Below, piece after piece: positions 1-7,576 of a DNA stretch of 36,119 nucleotides. Below the pieces are notes generated by a model. That model had not been told where the DNA came from, did no database searches, and saw only the letters and a list, made by a program, of their open reading frames with translations. The stretch lies in contig CAJOJJ010000003.1 in assembly GCA_905234925.1 (NCBI GenBank), positions 1 to 36,119 of the forward strand. The letters run 5' to 3'. Every line of letters begins with the position of its first letter. Positions within the stretch are counted from its first letter, which is position 1. A program made the translations under genes and the position numbers. Source of the stretch: an uncultured Endomicrobiia bacterium (GTDB lineage: Bacteria > Elusimicrobiota > Endomicrobiia > Endomicrobiales > Endomicrobiaceae).

Positions 1-70
1 GTAAAATCTTCTTCCGTTACTTTAGCAAACGAGAACAGAATTTCCTTTTTGCATCAACGAAAACGACACT
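1..70. other. Left edge, no confident gene
   Basis: No complete gene is visible. On the minus strand, bases 3-53 read open toward the window edge as C-K-K-E-I-L-F-S-F-A-K-V-T-E-E-D-F, which looks protein-like. The frame is preceded by a TGA and has no ATG; an ATG at 54-56 on that strand lies in another frame, separated by a run of five A. It could be the start of a gene lying to the left, a frameshifted remnant, or chance. Two plus-strand frames are also open into the repeat that follows. Confidence 0.2.
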
Positions 71-111
71 GGATTGCCACGCTCGACAAAGTCTCGCTCG
101 CAATGACGGAC
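71..111. repeat. Palindromic repeat, GATTGC/GCAATGACGGAC type
   Basis: An imperfect hairpin is closed by ATTGC at 73-77 and GCAAT at 100-104, with GAC-AAA-GTC in its centre, and ends in ATGACGGAC. The layout GATT..[hairpin]..AATGAC is shared with copies at 7951-7988, 8580-8608 and (inverted) 25196-25224. I read it as a member of a dispersed intergenic repeat family. Confidence 0.55.
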
Positions 112-121
112 TAAAAAGTAT

Positions 122-745
122 TTAAATATATTCCAACAGTTTTTTACAGTCCAAACAGCCTTTTCTTATTACCACGTATGGAAACCGTACCATATCAATT
201 ACGGTAGATTCAAAAGAAAATTCACATTTTCCGTCGTCAACTACCATATCAATATCGCCTGAAAAATAGTCATAAGCAATCTGTGCGGTAACGGCACTTT
301 TTCTGCCGGAAATATTTGCCGAAGTTGTCATAAGGGGAATATCATACTTTGCCATAATATCAAGAAGTATTTTGCAATTCGGTATGCGTACACCGAGATT
401 ATCTCTGCCGCCGGTAAGCAGCTTTCCTAAGTCCGTCGTCGGCAGAATTAATGTCAGCTGTCCCGGCCAAAAATCCATAACTATTTGTTCGGTTTTTTTG
501 GGGAAAACAACAAACCTTTTTAAGGTTTCAAGGTTGTCTGCCATTAAAATAAGAGGCTTCTTTTTATTTCTGTTTTTCAGTTCGTATATTTTTTTCTGCC
601 CGTCGAAATTAAAAACACTTGTCATTATTCCATATACGGTATCGGTAGGAAGAACGACTATGCCTTTATTTTTCAGAACGTTGTTTACCTGCTCAATTAT
701 ATTTTCGGCAGTTTCTTTCTTGGTATTTATTAGTTTTGTTTTCAT
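122..745 (-). CDS. tsaC: Threonylcarbamoyl-AMP synthase (Sua5/YrdC/TsaC family)
   Basis: This enzyme makes threonylcarbamoyl-AMP from threonine, bicarbonate and ATP, the first step of the t6A37 modification of ANN-decoding tRNAs. The 207-residue protein is a single YrdC domain. Visible landmarks are the N-terminal VVLPTDTVYG segment, the basic K-N-R-x-K-K-K-P-L-I stretch, TTSANISG and STVID. The length fits the short TsaC form without the C-terminal Sua5 domain. I chose the ATG at 745 because the family begins just before this point and the upstream in-frame extension to 853 translates a repeat. There is no clear ribosome binding site. sir2 lies upstream on the same strand but is separated by about 150 bases of repeat, so co-transcription is uncertain. 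Confidence 0.9.
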   Translation of the reverse strand: MKTKLINTKKETAENIIEQVNNVLKNKGIVVLPTDTVYGIMTSVFNFDGQKKIYELKNRNKKKPLILMADNLETLKRFVVFPKKTEQIVMDFWPGQLTLILPTTDLGKLLTGGRDNLGVRIPNCKILLDIMAKYDIPLMTTSANISGRKSAVTAQIAYDYFSGDIDMVVDDGKCEFSFESTVIDMVRFPYVVIRKGCLDCKKLLEYI

Positions 746-774
746 AGTATTTTTATAACATATATCCCCGACAA

Positions 775-850
775 ACAGACAAACGACAGATCTCTCCGAG
801 CTAAAGCTCGTTCGAGATGACATAAATGTCACACTCGTGGATGACACCGC
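775..850. repeat. Palindromic repeat between tsaC and sir2
   Basis: ATCTC at 790-794 and CGAGC at 797-801 pair with GCTCG at 806-810 and GAGAT at 814-818 around a TAAA loop. A second small palindrome follows: GACAT at 819-823 and ATGTC at 826-830. The GAGATGACA ending matches the general layout of the other repeats in this window, and related bases recur near 33650. No gene is visible between 746 and 897. Confidence 0.55.
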
Positions 851-897
851 CACACGGTTAAACTACAAACAACGAGATCCCGCATTAAGTGGCAAAG

Positions 898-1629
898 TTA
901 TAAAAATTTTGTAAGTTCTGCAAAAAATTCGGTGGCTTTCATAGGAAAATAATAGTCCGTTATCTGCGAAGTAAATGCCGATTCAAGCGTGTTTACTTCA
1001 ATAATTTTTGCACCGTATCTTTTGGACGTAAACGGCAGATAACATGCGGGCATTACCTGCCCTGCCGTACCGACAATGATTACCAAATCAGCTTTCAGTG
1101 CCATTTCGCTTGCTTTGTCGTAATTCTTTTTATTTATTCCTTCTCCGTAGAAAACGAAATCCGGCTTTAACACCCCGCCGCATGACGGACATTTAGGTAA
1201 TTCCTGCGATAAGTCGGTCTCTTTCGTTTTATAAGGCAGATTACAATTTGTACAGATTAGTCTGTGTATAGTTCCGTGAAATTCCACTACATTTTGCGAA
1301 CCTGCAGCCTGATGAAGACCGTCGATGTTTTGTGTAATTATCCCTTTAAGAATTTTACGTTTTTCAAGGTCTGCCAACACTTTATGCGCTTTGTTCGGCT
1401 CGGCAACACCCATAGAGTCGAAAAATATTTTGTGCATCTCCTGCCACGACTTTTTCGGATTGGAATAAAAAAAGCTTAGCTCAATAAATTTCGGATCGTA
1501 CTTATTCCACAGTCCGCCTTTTCCCGTAAACGGTGGAATACCGCTCTCTACGGAAATTCCCGCTCCGGTAAAACCGATTGCGTGTTTTGATTTTTTAATT
1601 AAATCTGCTGCTATTTCTATATTATTCAT
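898..1629 (-). CDS. Sir2-family NAD-dependent protein deacylase
   Basis: Sirtuins use NAD to remove acyl groups from protein lysines and act in the cytoplasm. The 243-residue protein has GAGIS at 22-26, TQNIDGLH at 99-106, the catalytic His in F-H-G at 118, and four zinc cysteines at 126, 129, 147 and 150. The motif that is usually GIPDFR is GIPPFTG here, so the Arg that normally contacts NAD is replaced. Family membership is firm, but whether the substrate is acetyl, succinyl or something else cannot be told. An extended -10 box ends six bases before the ATG, so the mRNA may be leaderless. It diverges from comM. Confidence 0.9.
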   Translation of the reverse strand: MNNIEIAADLIKKSKHAIGFTGAGISVESGIPPFTGKGGLWNKYDPKFIELSFFYSNPKKSWQEMHKIFFDSMGVAEPNKAHKVLADLEKRKILKGIITQNIDGLHQAAGSQNVVEFHGTIHRLICTNCNLPYKTKETDLSQELPKCPSCGGVLKPDFVFYGEGINKKNYDKASEMALKADLVIIVGTAGQVMPACYLPFTSKRYGAKIIEVNTLESAFTSQITDYYFPMKATEFFAELTKFL

Positions 1630-1635
1630 AGTTGT

Positions 1636-1644
1636 ATTATAGCA
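1636..1644 (-). promoter_or_regulatory. Extended -10 promoter of sir2
   Basis: On the minus strand the bases read TGCTATAAT, an extended -10 element (TGn plus perfect TATAAT). The hexamer occupies 1636-1641. Only six bases separate it from the ATG at 1629, which puts the expected start of transcription at or next to the start codon. No good -35 box is seen at the usual distance (TTAATT at 1659-1664). Confidence 0.6.
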
Positions 1645-1653
1645 TATTTTTCT

Positions 1654-1682
1654 TTGTAAATTAATAAAAAAAATAGTATAAT
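1654..1682 (+). promoter_or_regulatory. Promoter of the comM-mrdA-rodA unit
   Basis: TTGTAA at 1654-1659 and TATAAT at 1677-1682 are separated by 17 bases, a good sigma-70-type arrangement. The expected leader is about 60 bases and carries a GAGG ribosome binding site just before the ATG at 1751. The region is shared back to back with the sir2 promoter. Confidence 0.6.
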
Positions 1683-1750
1683 GAGCAAACCTGTAATTGA
1701 TAATTCAAAATTTACAGTTATTTTTGGCAAAGAGAATAGAGGAAACTGCT

Positions 1751-3274
1751 ATGATTTCGTTTATTCATTCTGCGTCGGTACAGGGGATTGATGCCTGTTT
1801 AATTGATGTGGAAATTGATATATCTTCGGGAATGCCTAACTTCTCAATAGTCGGGCTGCCCGATACATCGGTTAAAGAGGCTAAAGACAGAGTATTTTCC
1901 GCAGTGCGAAATTCAGGTTTTGATTTCCCTACAAAGAAAATTACCGTAAACCTTGCTCCTGCTGATATAAAAAAAGAGGGAAGTACTTTTGATTTACCGA
2001 TAGCATTGGGAATACTTGCCTGCGGTAAAGTTCTTGAAAGAAACAGTTTAAAAGATATTTGTGCCGTCGGAGAATTATCTTTAGACGGTAAACTGAGACC
2101 CGTTAAAGGAATACTGCCGATAGTGTTAAGCTTGCACAAGTTCGGCATAACAAAAATAATAGTTCCGGAAAAGAACAAAAATGAAGCCTGCGTGGCGGCA
2201 AATATCGATATATATCCGTTTAAAAGTTTGGAAGAAGTAACAAAGTTCTTAAAAAACGAAATTAAAGTTGAACCTTACAGAAAGGAAGCTTCCGAAGAGA
2301 CTAAAACGGTAAAATTTTCTTCGGTGGATTTTTCCGATATTAAGGGACAATTTTTTGCAAAAAGAGCAGCCGAAGTAGCCTGTGCCGGCGGACATAATAT
2401 GATAATGGTCGGTCCTCCGGGTTCGGGCAAGACGATGATTGCCAAAAGAATACCGACAATTCTTCCGACCATGAGTATTGATGAGGCTATAGAAACCACC
2501 AAAATTTGGTCGGTGTCGGGCTTGATAAAAGCGGGCGAAAGTTTAATTACCGAACGCCCTTTCAGAAGTCCGCACCATACTACGTCGTCGGTGGCACTTA
2601 TAGGCGGCGGTTCACACCCGAAACCGGGCGAGGTAAGTTTGGCACATAACGGAGTTTTGTTTTTAGATGAGCTGCCGGAGTTCAAAAGAGATGTTTTGGA
2701 AGTTTTAAGACAACCCCTGGAAGATAAAATCGTTACCGTTTCCAGAGCAAAAAGTACGTTATCTTTTCCGGCATCTTTTATGTTAATAGCATCAATGAAC
2801 CCGTGCCAGTGCGGTAATTACGGCAGTGCAAAAGAATGTACGTGTTCCCCGTATCAGATAAAAAAGTACAGAGCAAAAATTTCAGGTCCGTTGATGGACA
2901 GAATTGATATACAGGTGGAAGTTCCTGCGCTTAAAATAGAGGAAATAACACAGAATAAAAATGTTATTTCGGAACCCTCAGCGGCAATAAAAGAGCGCGT
3001 TATTAAAGCCAGAAACATTCAGTACGAGCGCTTTAAAGGCAAAAATATTTACTGCAATGCACAGATGGGTCCGCGTGAAATAAAAAAGTACTGCATACTT
3101 GAAGAGAAAGCTGAACTAATGCTGAAAAATGCCATAGAAAAGCTCGGTTTTTCCGCAAGAGCTTATGACAGAATATTAAAAGTTGCAAGAACGGTTGCGG
3201 ATTTGGCGGCAAGCCCGACGATATCTGACGTACACGTAGCGGAAGCAATAAAGTATAGAAATCTTGATAAATAA
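1751..3274 (+). CDS. comM: YifB/ComM family Mg-chelatase-like AAA+ ATPase
   Basis: This is the AAA+ family that in naturally transformable bacteria acts as a helicase assisting branch migration of incoming DNA. The 507-residue protein has the N-terminal ChlI domain (about 20-140, with GMPNFSIVGLPD near 28), Walker A GPPGSGKT at 221-228, Walker B LFLDELPEF near 303, a cysteine-rich stretch (N-P-C-Q-C-G ... C-T-C) and a C-terminal Mg-chelatase domain. The length matches E. coli YifB. I chose the ATG at 1751 because it follows an AGAGG site and begins with the family's usual N-terminus. mrdA starts 12 bases after its stop. The prepilin genes nearby would fit a competence role, but that link is inference. 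Confidence 0.92.
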   Translation: MISFIHSASVQGIDACLIDVEIDISSGMPNFSIVGLPDTSVKEAKDRVFSAVRNSGFDFPTKKITVNLAPADIKKEGSTFDLPIALGILACGKVLERNSLKDICAVGELSLDGKLRPVKGILPIVLSLHKFGITKIIVPEKNKNEACVAANIDIYPFKSLEEVTKFLKNEIKVEPYRKEASEETKTVKFSSVDFSDIKGQFFAKRAAEVACAGGHNMIMVGPPGSGKTMIAKRIPTILPTMSIDEAIETTKIWSVSGLIKAGESLITERPFRSPHHTTSSVALIGGGSHPKPGEVSLAHNGVLFLDELPEFKRDVLEVLRQPLEDKIVTVSRAKSTLSFPASFMLIASMNPCQCGNYGSAKECTCSPYQIKKYRAKISGPLMDRIDIQVEVPALKIEEITQNKNVISEPSAAIKERVIKARNIQYERFKGKNIYCNAQMGPREIKKYCILEEKAELMLKNAIEKLGFSARAYDRILKVARTVADLAASPTISDVHVAEAIKYRNLDK

Positions 3275-3285
3275 TGAGATTATAA

Positions 3286-5163
3286 ATGTCCTGGAGTAAC
3301 GAAAACAGAAACGAATATCTTTTCTTTACGGAAAAACATAAAAATATATTTCTGCTTTTGCTGCTCATTTTTTTTCTGTTATCGGTAAAACTTTTTTATC
3401 TGCAGATAGTCAGAGGAAATTATTACAGAGAAGTATCGGAACACCAGCGTTTAAGCACCACTCACGAAAGAGCTTTCCGAGGACTGATTTATGACAGGAA
3501 TAATAATCTTATCGTCGATAATATTACCAACTATGTTGCATTGTTTTATCCTTTCGAACAGCAGTATATGCCTTCCGAAGAGAGTATAGAAAAACTCAGT
3601 GAAATTCTGCAAAAAGATATAAAAAAATCCATAGAAACAGGCTGGCGTTACGGGCGTGTTGTAAAACTTGCCGAAAATTTAACCGTTAACGAAGCATTTA
3701 AAATACAGGAAAACAAATTATTTCTTCCCGGTATTACCGTAGTAAAAGAACCAAAAAGAAGATATTATGATGCCGTTGAAAATGCACATGTAATAGGGTA
3801 TGTAAATGAGCTTCGTGCAGAAGAACTGGAAAATATGGAAAATACGGATTTAAGAGTCGGCGATATTATAGGCAGGTGCGGGATAGAACAAAGCTTTGAT
3901 AAATATTTACGCGGTAAGGACGGCGGTTTGTCTTTTGAGGTAACGGCTAAGGGACGCCATAAAAAAATGTTTAATTATAATGCTCCAACTATCGGCAACA
4001 CCTTGTATTTAACTATTGATACGGATTTGCAAAAAGTTGCGTATAAAGCTCTTTCGGAATCTTCTTCCGGAAAAGGTGCCGCAATAGTGCTGGATGTTAA
4101 TACGGGGGCAGTCAGAGCATTTGTTTCCTGCCCGGGGTATGATGTAAATAAAATTTCTTATGTTAAAGAATACAGAAAGTATTTAAAAGATAAAAAGCTT
4201 CCGTTTTTTAACAGATGCATACAGGCTCTTTATCCGCCGGGTTCAATATTTAAAATTATTACTTTTGTTGCTGCACTTGAAGAACTGAAATATAATTATC
4301 ACATAATCGAAAACTGTACAGGTTCATTTGAACTCGGCGACAGATTTTATTCCTGTTCATCAAAGAAAGGACACGGGAAAGTTGACCTTATCTCGGCAAT
4401 GGCATATTCCTGCAACGTTTATTTTTATAAAATCGGTTTGGCTTTAGGCGTACGTATTATAGACGAGTATGCAAAAAAATTCTTCCTCGGGGAAAAAACG
4501 GGTATAGAAATAGCATCGGAAAAGAGCGGTTTTGTACCTACTCCCGATTGGAAAAAAGCAAAAACAAAAATGTCATGGCTTAAAGGCGATACCGCCATTC
4601 TGTCCATAGGGCAGGGCGCTTTATGGGTAACACCGCTGCAAATGGCAAATCTCATTTCTGCTGTATCGACAAGAGGTATATCGTATCAACCGTATTTCGT
4701 CGAAAAAGTAAGAGATTCCGTAACAAATAAAATTATATATTTACATGAACCTGTACGAAACGAAAAAATAGAATTATCAAATTATACATGGCAGCAGCTG
4801 CATAAATCTCTTAAAGCCGCAGTAGAATACGGTACTGCCAAAAGAACCAAATTTAACGATTTGAAAGTTGCAGCAAAAACAGGTACCGCCGAAAATCCTC
4901 AAGGCGACGACCACGCTTGGGCTGTTGCCTACGCACCTGCAGACAATCCTCAAATTGCCGTAGCGGTTATCGTGGAAAACGGCGGTTTCGGAGGAAGCGT
5001 TTCCGTGCCGGTAATAAGAGAAATTTTAAAACAATATTTCCATATTACTGAACCTGACCCGGAAGAAGATGAAAACAACAAAAATAACAAAAACAAGAAA
5101 AATATAAAAAACAACAAAAAAACAAAGAACAAAAAAAACAAACAAAAAAATGTTAAACGTTAA
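3286..5163 (+). CDS. mrdA: Penicillin-binding protein 2, elongasome transpeptidase
   Basis: A class B PBP that cross-links peptidoglycan during cell elongation, working with RodA at the inner membrane. There is an N-terminal membrane anchor at about 20-41, a dimerisation/pedestal region to about 230, and a transpeptidase domain with the catalytic S320-I-F-K323, the S375-C-N triad and K531-T-G. The 625 residues match PBP2, and its RodA partner follows directly. The C-terminal tail from about residue 592 is made almost only of Lys and Asn, encoded by A-rich DNA with runs of seven and eight A. The rodA start lies inside this tail, a 14-base overlap that suggests translational coupling. No strong ribosome binding site precedes the ATG. 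Confidence 0.93.
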   Translation: MSWSNENRNEYLFFTEKHKNIFLLLLLIFFLLSVKLFYLQIVRGNYYREVSEHQRLSTTHERAFRGLIYDRNNNLIVDNITNYVALFYPFEQQYMPSEESIEKLSEILQKDIKKSIETGWRYGRVVKLAENLTVNEAFKIQENKLFLPGITVVKEPKRRYYDAVENAHVIGYVNELRAEELENMENTDLRVGDIIGRCGIEQSFDKYLRGKDGGLSFEVTAKGRHKKMFNYNAPTIGNTLYLTIDTDLQKVAYKALSESSSGKGAAIVLDVNTGAVRAFVSCPGYDVNKISYVKEYRKYLKDKKLPFFNRCIQALYPPGSIFKIITFVAALEELKYNYHIIENCTGSFELGDRFYSCSSKKGHGKVDLISAMAYSCNVYFYKIGLALGVRIIDEYAKKFFLGEKTGIEIASEKSGFVPTPDWKKAKTKMSWLKGDTAILSIGQGALWVTPLQMANLISAVSTRGISYQPYFVEKVRDSVTNKIIYLHEPVRNEKIELSNYTWQQLHKSLKAAVEYGTAKRTKFNDLKVAAKTGTAENPQGDDHAWAVAYAPADNPQIAVAVIVENGGFGGSVSVPVIREILKQYFHITEPDPEEDENNKNNKNKKNIKNNKKTKNKKNKQKNVKR

Positions 5164-6490
5164 ATCTATTTTTACCAAAATTACGGAAAATATCGATATT
5201 ACTTTTTGGATATCGCTGTTATATCTTTTATTTGTCGGTTTCACGGCGATATATTCGGCAAGCTTTAATAACGACAATTTAACAAAGTTTGTCAGTACGC
5301 AAGGTGCGGCACTTGGTATAGGTGTTATCGGGATGATTTTCTTTGCCGGTTTTAACTATCAACACTATAAACATTTTTATAAATTCATATATATTTTTTC
5401 CTGCCTGCTGCTTGTGTCCGTTTTAATCTTCGGTATGGAAATTAAAGGTACTAAAGGTTGGTTTAAATTTCCGTTTTTTTCGTTTCAGCCTGTTGAAGTA
5501 ACCAAAATTATGTTAATACTTGTTCTTTCGGCGTACATTGATATCAACTGGCGTTATATTAAAAAACTTTCAGTGTTTATAAAAACGCTTCTTATTACGT
5601 TCGGCCATTTTGCCCTTATTATGCTTCAGCCGGATTTTTCTTCAACGTTATCATATTTTCCCGTAACATTGGTTTTACTTTATGTTGCAGGCGCAAAATT
5701 AACACATATTTTTTCGGTTGTTTTATACGGTAGTTTGGCAGTATCAATTCCTTTGCTTACTACATTTTTTAAGCTTCAACCCGAACTGCTGGAAACAAAC
5801 AAAGTGTTAAGCTTTTTTGTAAATGCCACTTCGCAATGGCAGAATGCGGCAATAATTTTAGGTTCCGTAATTTTAATAATAGTTTTGGTTAAATGGTTTT
5901 TAAATAAACTTAGAATTCCTATCGGATGGACATACCCTGTATTATTCTTGTGCATAATTATTGCAGGTTCTTTTTCTTCAATAGTTGTTAATAAATCATT
6001 AAAAGAATATCAAAGAAAAAGGCTTATTGTATTCCTAAAGCCGGAAATTGATGCCCGTGCTTCGGGGTACAATATTATTCAGTCGAAAATTGCTCTCGGC
6101 TCGGGGGAATTTTCAGGAAAAGGCTTTCTGAAAGGTACACAAACACAGCTCGGTTTCCTTCCCGAACAGAGAACGGACTTTATTTTCTCCGTTATCGGTG
6201 AAGAGGGCGGCTATCTGTTCGCTCAGATGACAATTCTTTTCTATTTTCTTTTTGTTTGGCGCGCTTTGGTTGTGGCACGACAGGCAAGAGACAGGTTCGG
6301 CTCTCTTATTGCTACGGGTATTGCAGTTATGTTTGCTTTCTATGGTATAATCAATATTGGGATGGTTATGGGCTTAATGCCTGTTACGGGGTTGCCGCTT
6401 TTAATGGTATCGTACGGCGGTTCAAGTATGGTATCGTCAATGTTTGCTATCGGAATATTGATTTCTATCCACATCAGACGTTTTTACTAA
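5150..6490 (+). CDS. rodA: RodA, SEDS-family peptidoglycan glycosyltransferase
   Basis: A multipass inner-membrane polymerase that links lipid II into glycan strands for elongation, paired with PBP2. Family signatures are FQPVEVTKI near 112, the QPDF motif near 160, YQRKRLIVFLKPEIDARASGYNIIQSKIALGSG near 287-319, FLPEQRTDFIFSVIGEEGG near 336-354, and GLPLLMVSYGGSSM near 414. At 446 residues it is about 75 longer than E. coli RodA. The excess lies at about 205-282, which holds two extra hydrophobic segments before the YQRKR motif. The start overlaps the end of mrdA and has no ribosome binding site of its own, consistent with coupled translation. Confidence 0.92.
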   Translation: MLNVKSIFTKITENIDITFWISLLYLLFVGFTAIYSASFNNDNLTKFVSTQGAALGIGVIGMIFFAGFNYQHYKHFYKFIYIFSCLLLVSVLIFGMEIKGTKGWFKFPFFSFQPVEVTKIMLILVLSAYIDINWRYIKKLSVFIKTLLITFGHFALIMLQPDFSSTLSYFPVTLVLLYVAGAKLTHIFSVVLYGSLAVSIPLLTTFFKLQPELLETNKVLSFFVNATSQWQNAAIILGSVILIIVLVKWFLNKLRIPIGWTYPVLFLCIIIAGSFSSIVVNKSLKEYQRKRLIVFLKPEIDARASGYNIIQSKIALGSGEFSGKGFLKGTQTQLGFLPEQRTDFIFSVIGEEGGYLFAQMTILFYFLFVWRALVVARQARDRFGSLIATGIAVMFAFYGIINIGMVMGLMPVTGLPLLMVSYGGSSMVSSMFAIGILISIHIRRFY

Positions 6491-6540
6491 TATCCAGCCG
6501 CTTTATTTAAATTCAAAATCTTTTTGTCTTTTGTGACATC

Positions 6541-6577
6541 AAAAAAGACAGGAAGATTGCTATGTTATCTCCCTGTC
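6541..6577 (-). terminator. Intrinsic terminator of the first prepilin gene
   Basis: On the minus strand a stem of 11 pairs with one mismatch (GACAGG at 6547-6552 paired with CCTGTC at 6572-6577, extended inward by AAGAT/ATCTC) is followed by six T. It lies about 30 bases past the prepilin stop. The loop holds CATAGCA, which recurs in the hairpin at 10677-10703. A separate small A/T hairpin sits at about 6584-6604. Confidence 0.75.
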
Positions 6578-6608
6578 ATAATAAAGCATATATACTATGC
6601 TTTAAAAT

Positions 6609-7025
6609 TTATATTTCTCCAATAGTAGATCCTGTTGTTATATTGTATCTTATTTCTAAATATGTTTTTCCATTATCTATTAAATTTTCCGGCTTTACTA
6701 TGTAAGCCTGAAAATACGATTTTTCTGAACCAGGATCACCCGGCTGCATCCATGTAAAATATTTATTCCCTCGAGCATCAATTCCTAAAACAGTTTCAAA
6801 ACATGTCCAAATACCGCTCATTTCCTGTTCTCTCAAAAAATTCCCATATTCGCTGTAATATGCTTTTTGTGCAGAAAGTATTACTCCCAATAATGAATAT
6901 CCTTCCGACATCATCGCTTTATTTACATACCCTCTGTAAATAGGAACAGAAATTACCGACAAAATGATAACGATTGCAATCGTGATTACCAACTCTACTA
7001 AAGTAAAACCTTTCAATCTTTTCAT
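6609..7025 (-). CDS. Type IV prepilin-like protein
   Basis: A pilin- or pseudopilin-type protein of 138 residues. It begins M-K-R-L-K-G followed by F-T-L-V-E, the class III signal cut by prepilin peptidase after Gly6, with the conserved Glu at mature position 5 and a hydrophobic helix to about residue 27. The C-terminal part contains G-I-D-A-R-G-N-K-Y-F, closely matching N-I-D-A-R-N-N-S-Y-F in the second prepilin (12771-13157), so the two are paralogues. The start is supported by AGGAGG seven bases upstream. It has its own near-consensus promoter and terminator and no pilus assembly genes beside it. Whether it forms a pilus, a competence pseudopilus or a secretion pseudopilus cannot be told. 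Confidence 0.88.
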   Translation of the reverse strand: MKRLKGFTLVELVITIAIVIILSVISVPIYRGYVNKAMMSEGYSLLGVILSAQKAYYSEYGNFLREQEMSGIWTCFETVLGIDARGNKYFTWMQPGDPGSEKSYFQAYIVKPENLIDNGKTYLEIRYNITTGSTIGEI

Positions 7026-7059
7026 AATATCCTCCTAAATTGATTTTTTCCGTGCGTAT

Positions 7060-7088
7060 AGTATAACACAAAAACTCGTCTTTGTCAA
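7060..7088 (-). promoter_or_regulatory. Near-consensus promoter of the first prepilin gene
   Basis: On the minus strand TTGACA (7083-7088) and TATACT (7060-7065) are separated by exactly 17 bases. This is one of the best sigma-70 promoters in the window. The -35 box overlaps the first half-site of the adjacent inverted repeat, so a bound regulator could block or guide polymerase here. Confidence 0.8.
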
Positions 7089-7119
7089 GAAATATTCTTG
7101 AATATTAATTCAAGAATAT
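7085..7119. promoter_or_regulatory. Operator-like overlapping inverted repeats
   Basis: A perfect 12-base inverted repeat lies at 7092-7103 and 7108-7119 with a 4-base centre. A second inverted repeat, TCAAGAA at 7085-7091 and TTCTTGA at 7095-7101, overlaps it. Together they give three half-sites of the TTCAAGAA type. They lie between the prepilin promoter and the -10 box of the divergent XRE regulator. I infer an operator for that regulator; there is no direct proof. Confidence 0.6.
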
Positions 7120-7153
7120 ATAAGGTTTTAATTTTGTTTGAAAATTGAGAAAA

Positions 7154-7159
7154 TATAAT
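7154..7159 (+). promoter_or_regulatory. -10 box of the XRE regulator gene
   Basis: A perfect TATAAT lies 21 bases before the ATG at 7181. The -35 region is poor (ATTTTG at 7131-7136). This placement rules against the upstream in-frame ATG at 7145, which would lie before the transcription start, and supports the start at 7181. Confidence 0.5.
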
Positions 7160-7180
7160 AAAATAACAGGGAGATTACAT

Positions 7181-7546
7181 ATGACAAAATCAGGAAATAA
7201 AAATATTTATTCCATAATAAGTAAGAGAATTAAAGAAGAAAGAAAAAAATTAAATTTAACACAGGAAGAACTTGCGGAAAAAATTAATATGAGCTATAAA
7301 TATTTGAGCAACATAGAACGTAATGTTGATAAACCGAGTTTGGATCTTCTTGTAAGATTATCCGAAAAACTGAAAATATCCGTTATAACTCTTCTTACCG
7401 ACACTAAAAATGATACCAAAAACAAACAGGAAATTAAAAAAGATACTTTTTTAAGACAGCTTCAGTATTTGACTGCAGACCTGAACAACGAACAACAAAA
7501 AGAAATAATAAACATAATAAAAGGTGTGAAAAAACTTTCAAAATAA
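7181..7546 (+). CDS. XRE-family helix-turn-helix regulator
   Basis: A DNA-binding protein of 121 residues. The N-terminal half is a Cro/C1-type helix-turn-helix domain (about 9-65) with the typical R-I-K-E-E-R ... L-T-Q-E-E-L-A-E-K-I ... Y-L-S-N-I-E-R-N pattern. The C-terminal half is short, charged and helical, with no recognised ligand domain. The start at 7181 is chosen because GGGAGA precedes it at suitable spacing. It is transcribed away from the prepilin gene, with operator-like inverted repeats between the two, so autoregulation and control of that prepilin are reasonable inferences. Its own terminator follows. No other phage or plasmid genes are nearby. Confidence 0.88.
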   Translation: MTKSGNKNIYSIISKRIKEERKKLNLTQEELAEKINMSYKYLSNIERNVDKPSLDLLVRLSEKLKISVITLLTDTKNDTKNKQEIKKDTFLRQLQYLTADLNNEQQKEIINIIKGVKKLSK

Positions 7547-7576
7547 AAATAGTTTTATATTATATTATCAATAAAA

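Noticed and set aside
746-853. In-frame upstream extension of tsaC
   Set aside because: It translates a palindromic repeat, and the family's N-terminus begins at the ATG at 745.
4950-5277. Phe/Leu-rich minus-strand frames opposite the PBP2 tail
   Set aside because: They are the complement of the A-rich Lys/Asn codons; low-complexity artefact.
6256-6510. Plus-strand frame overlapping the end of rodA
   Set aside because: It is a shifted frame over the conserved SEDS C-terminus.
7181-7546. Phage repressor marking a prophage
   Set aside because: No integrase, phage structural genes or attachment sites are nearby; the gene sits between housekeeping genes.
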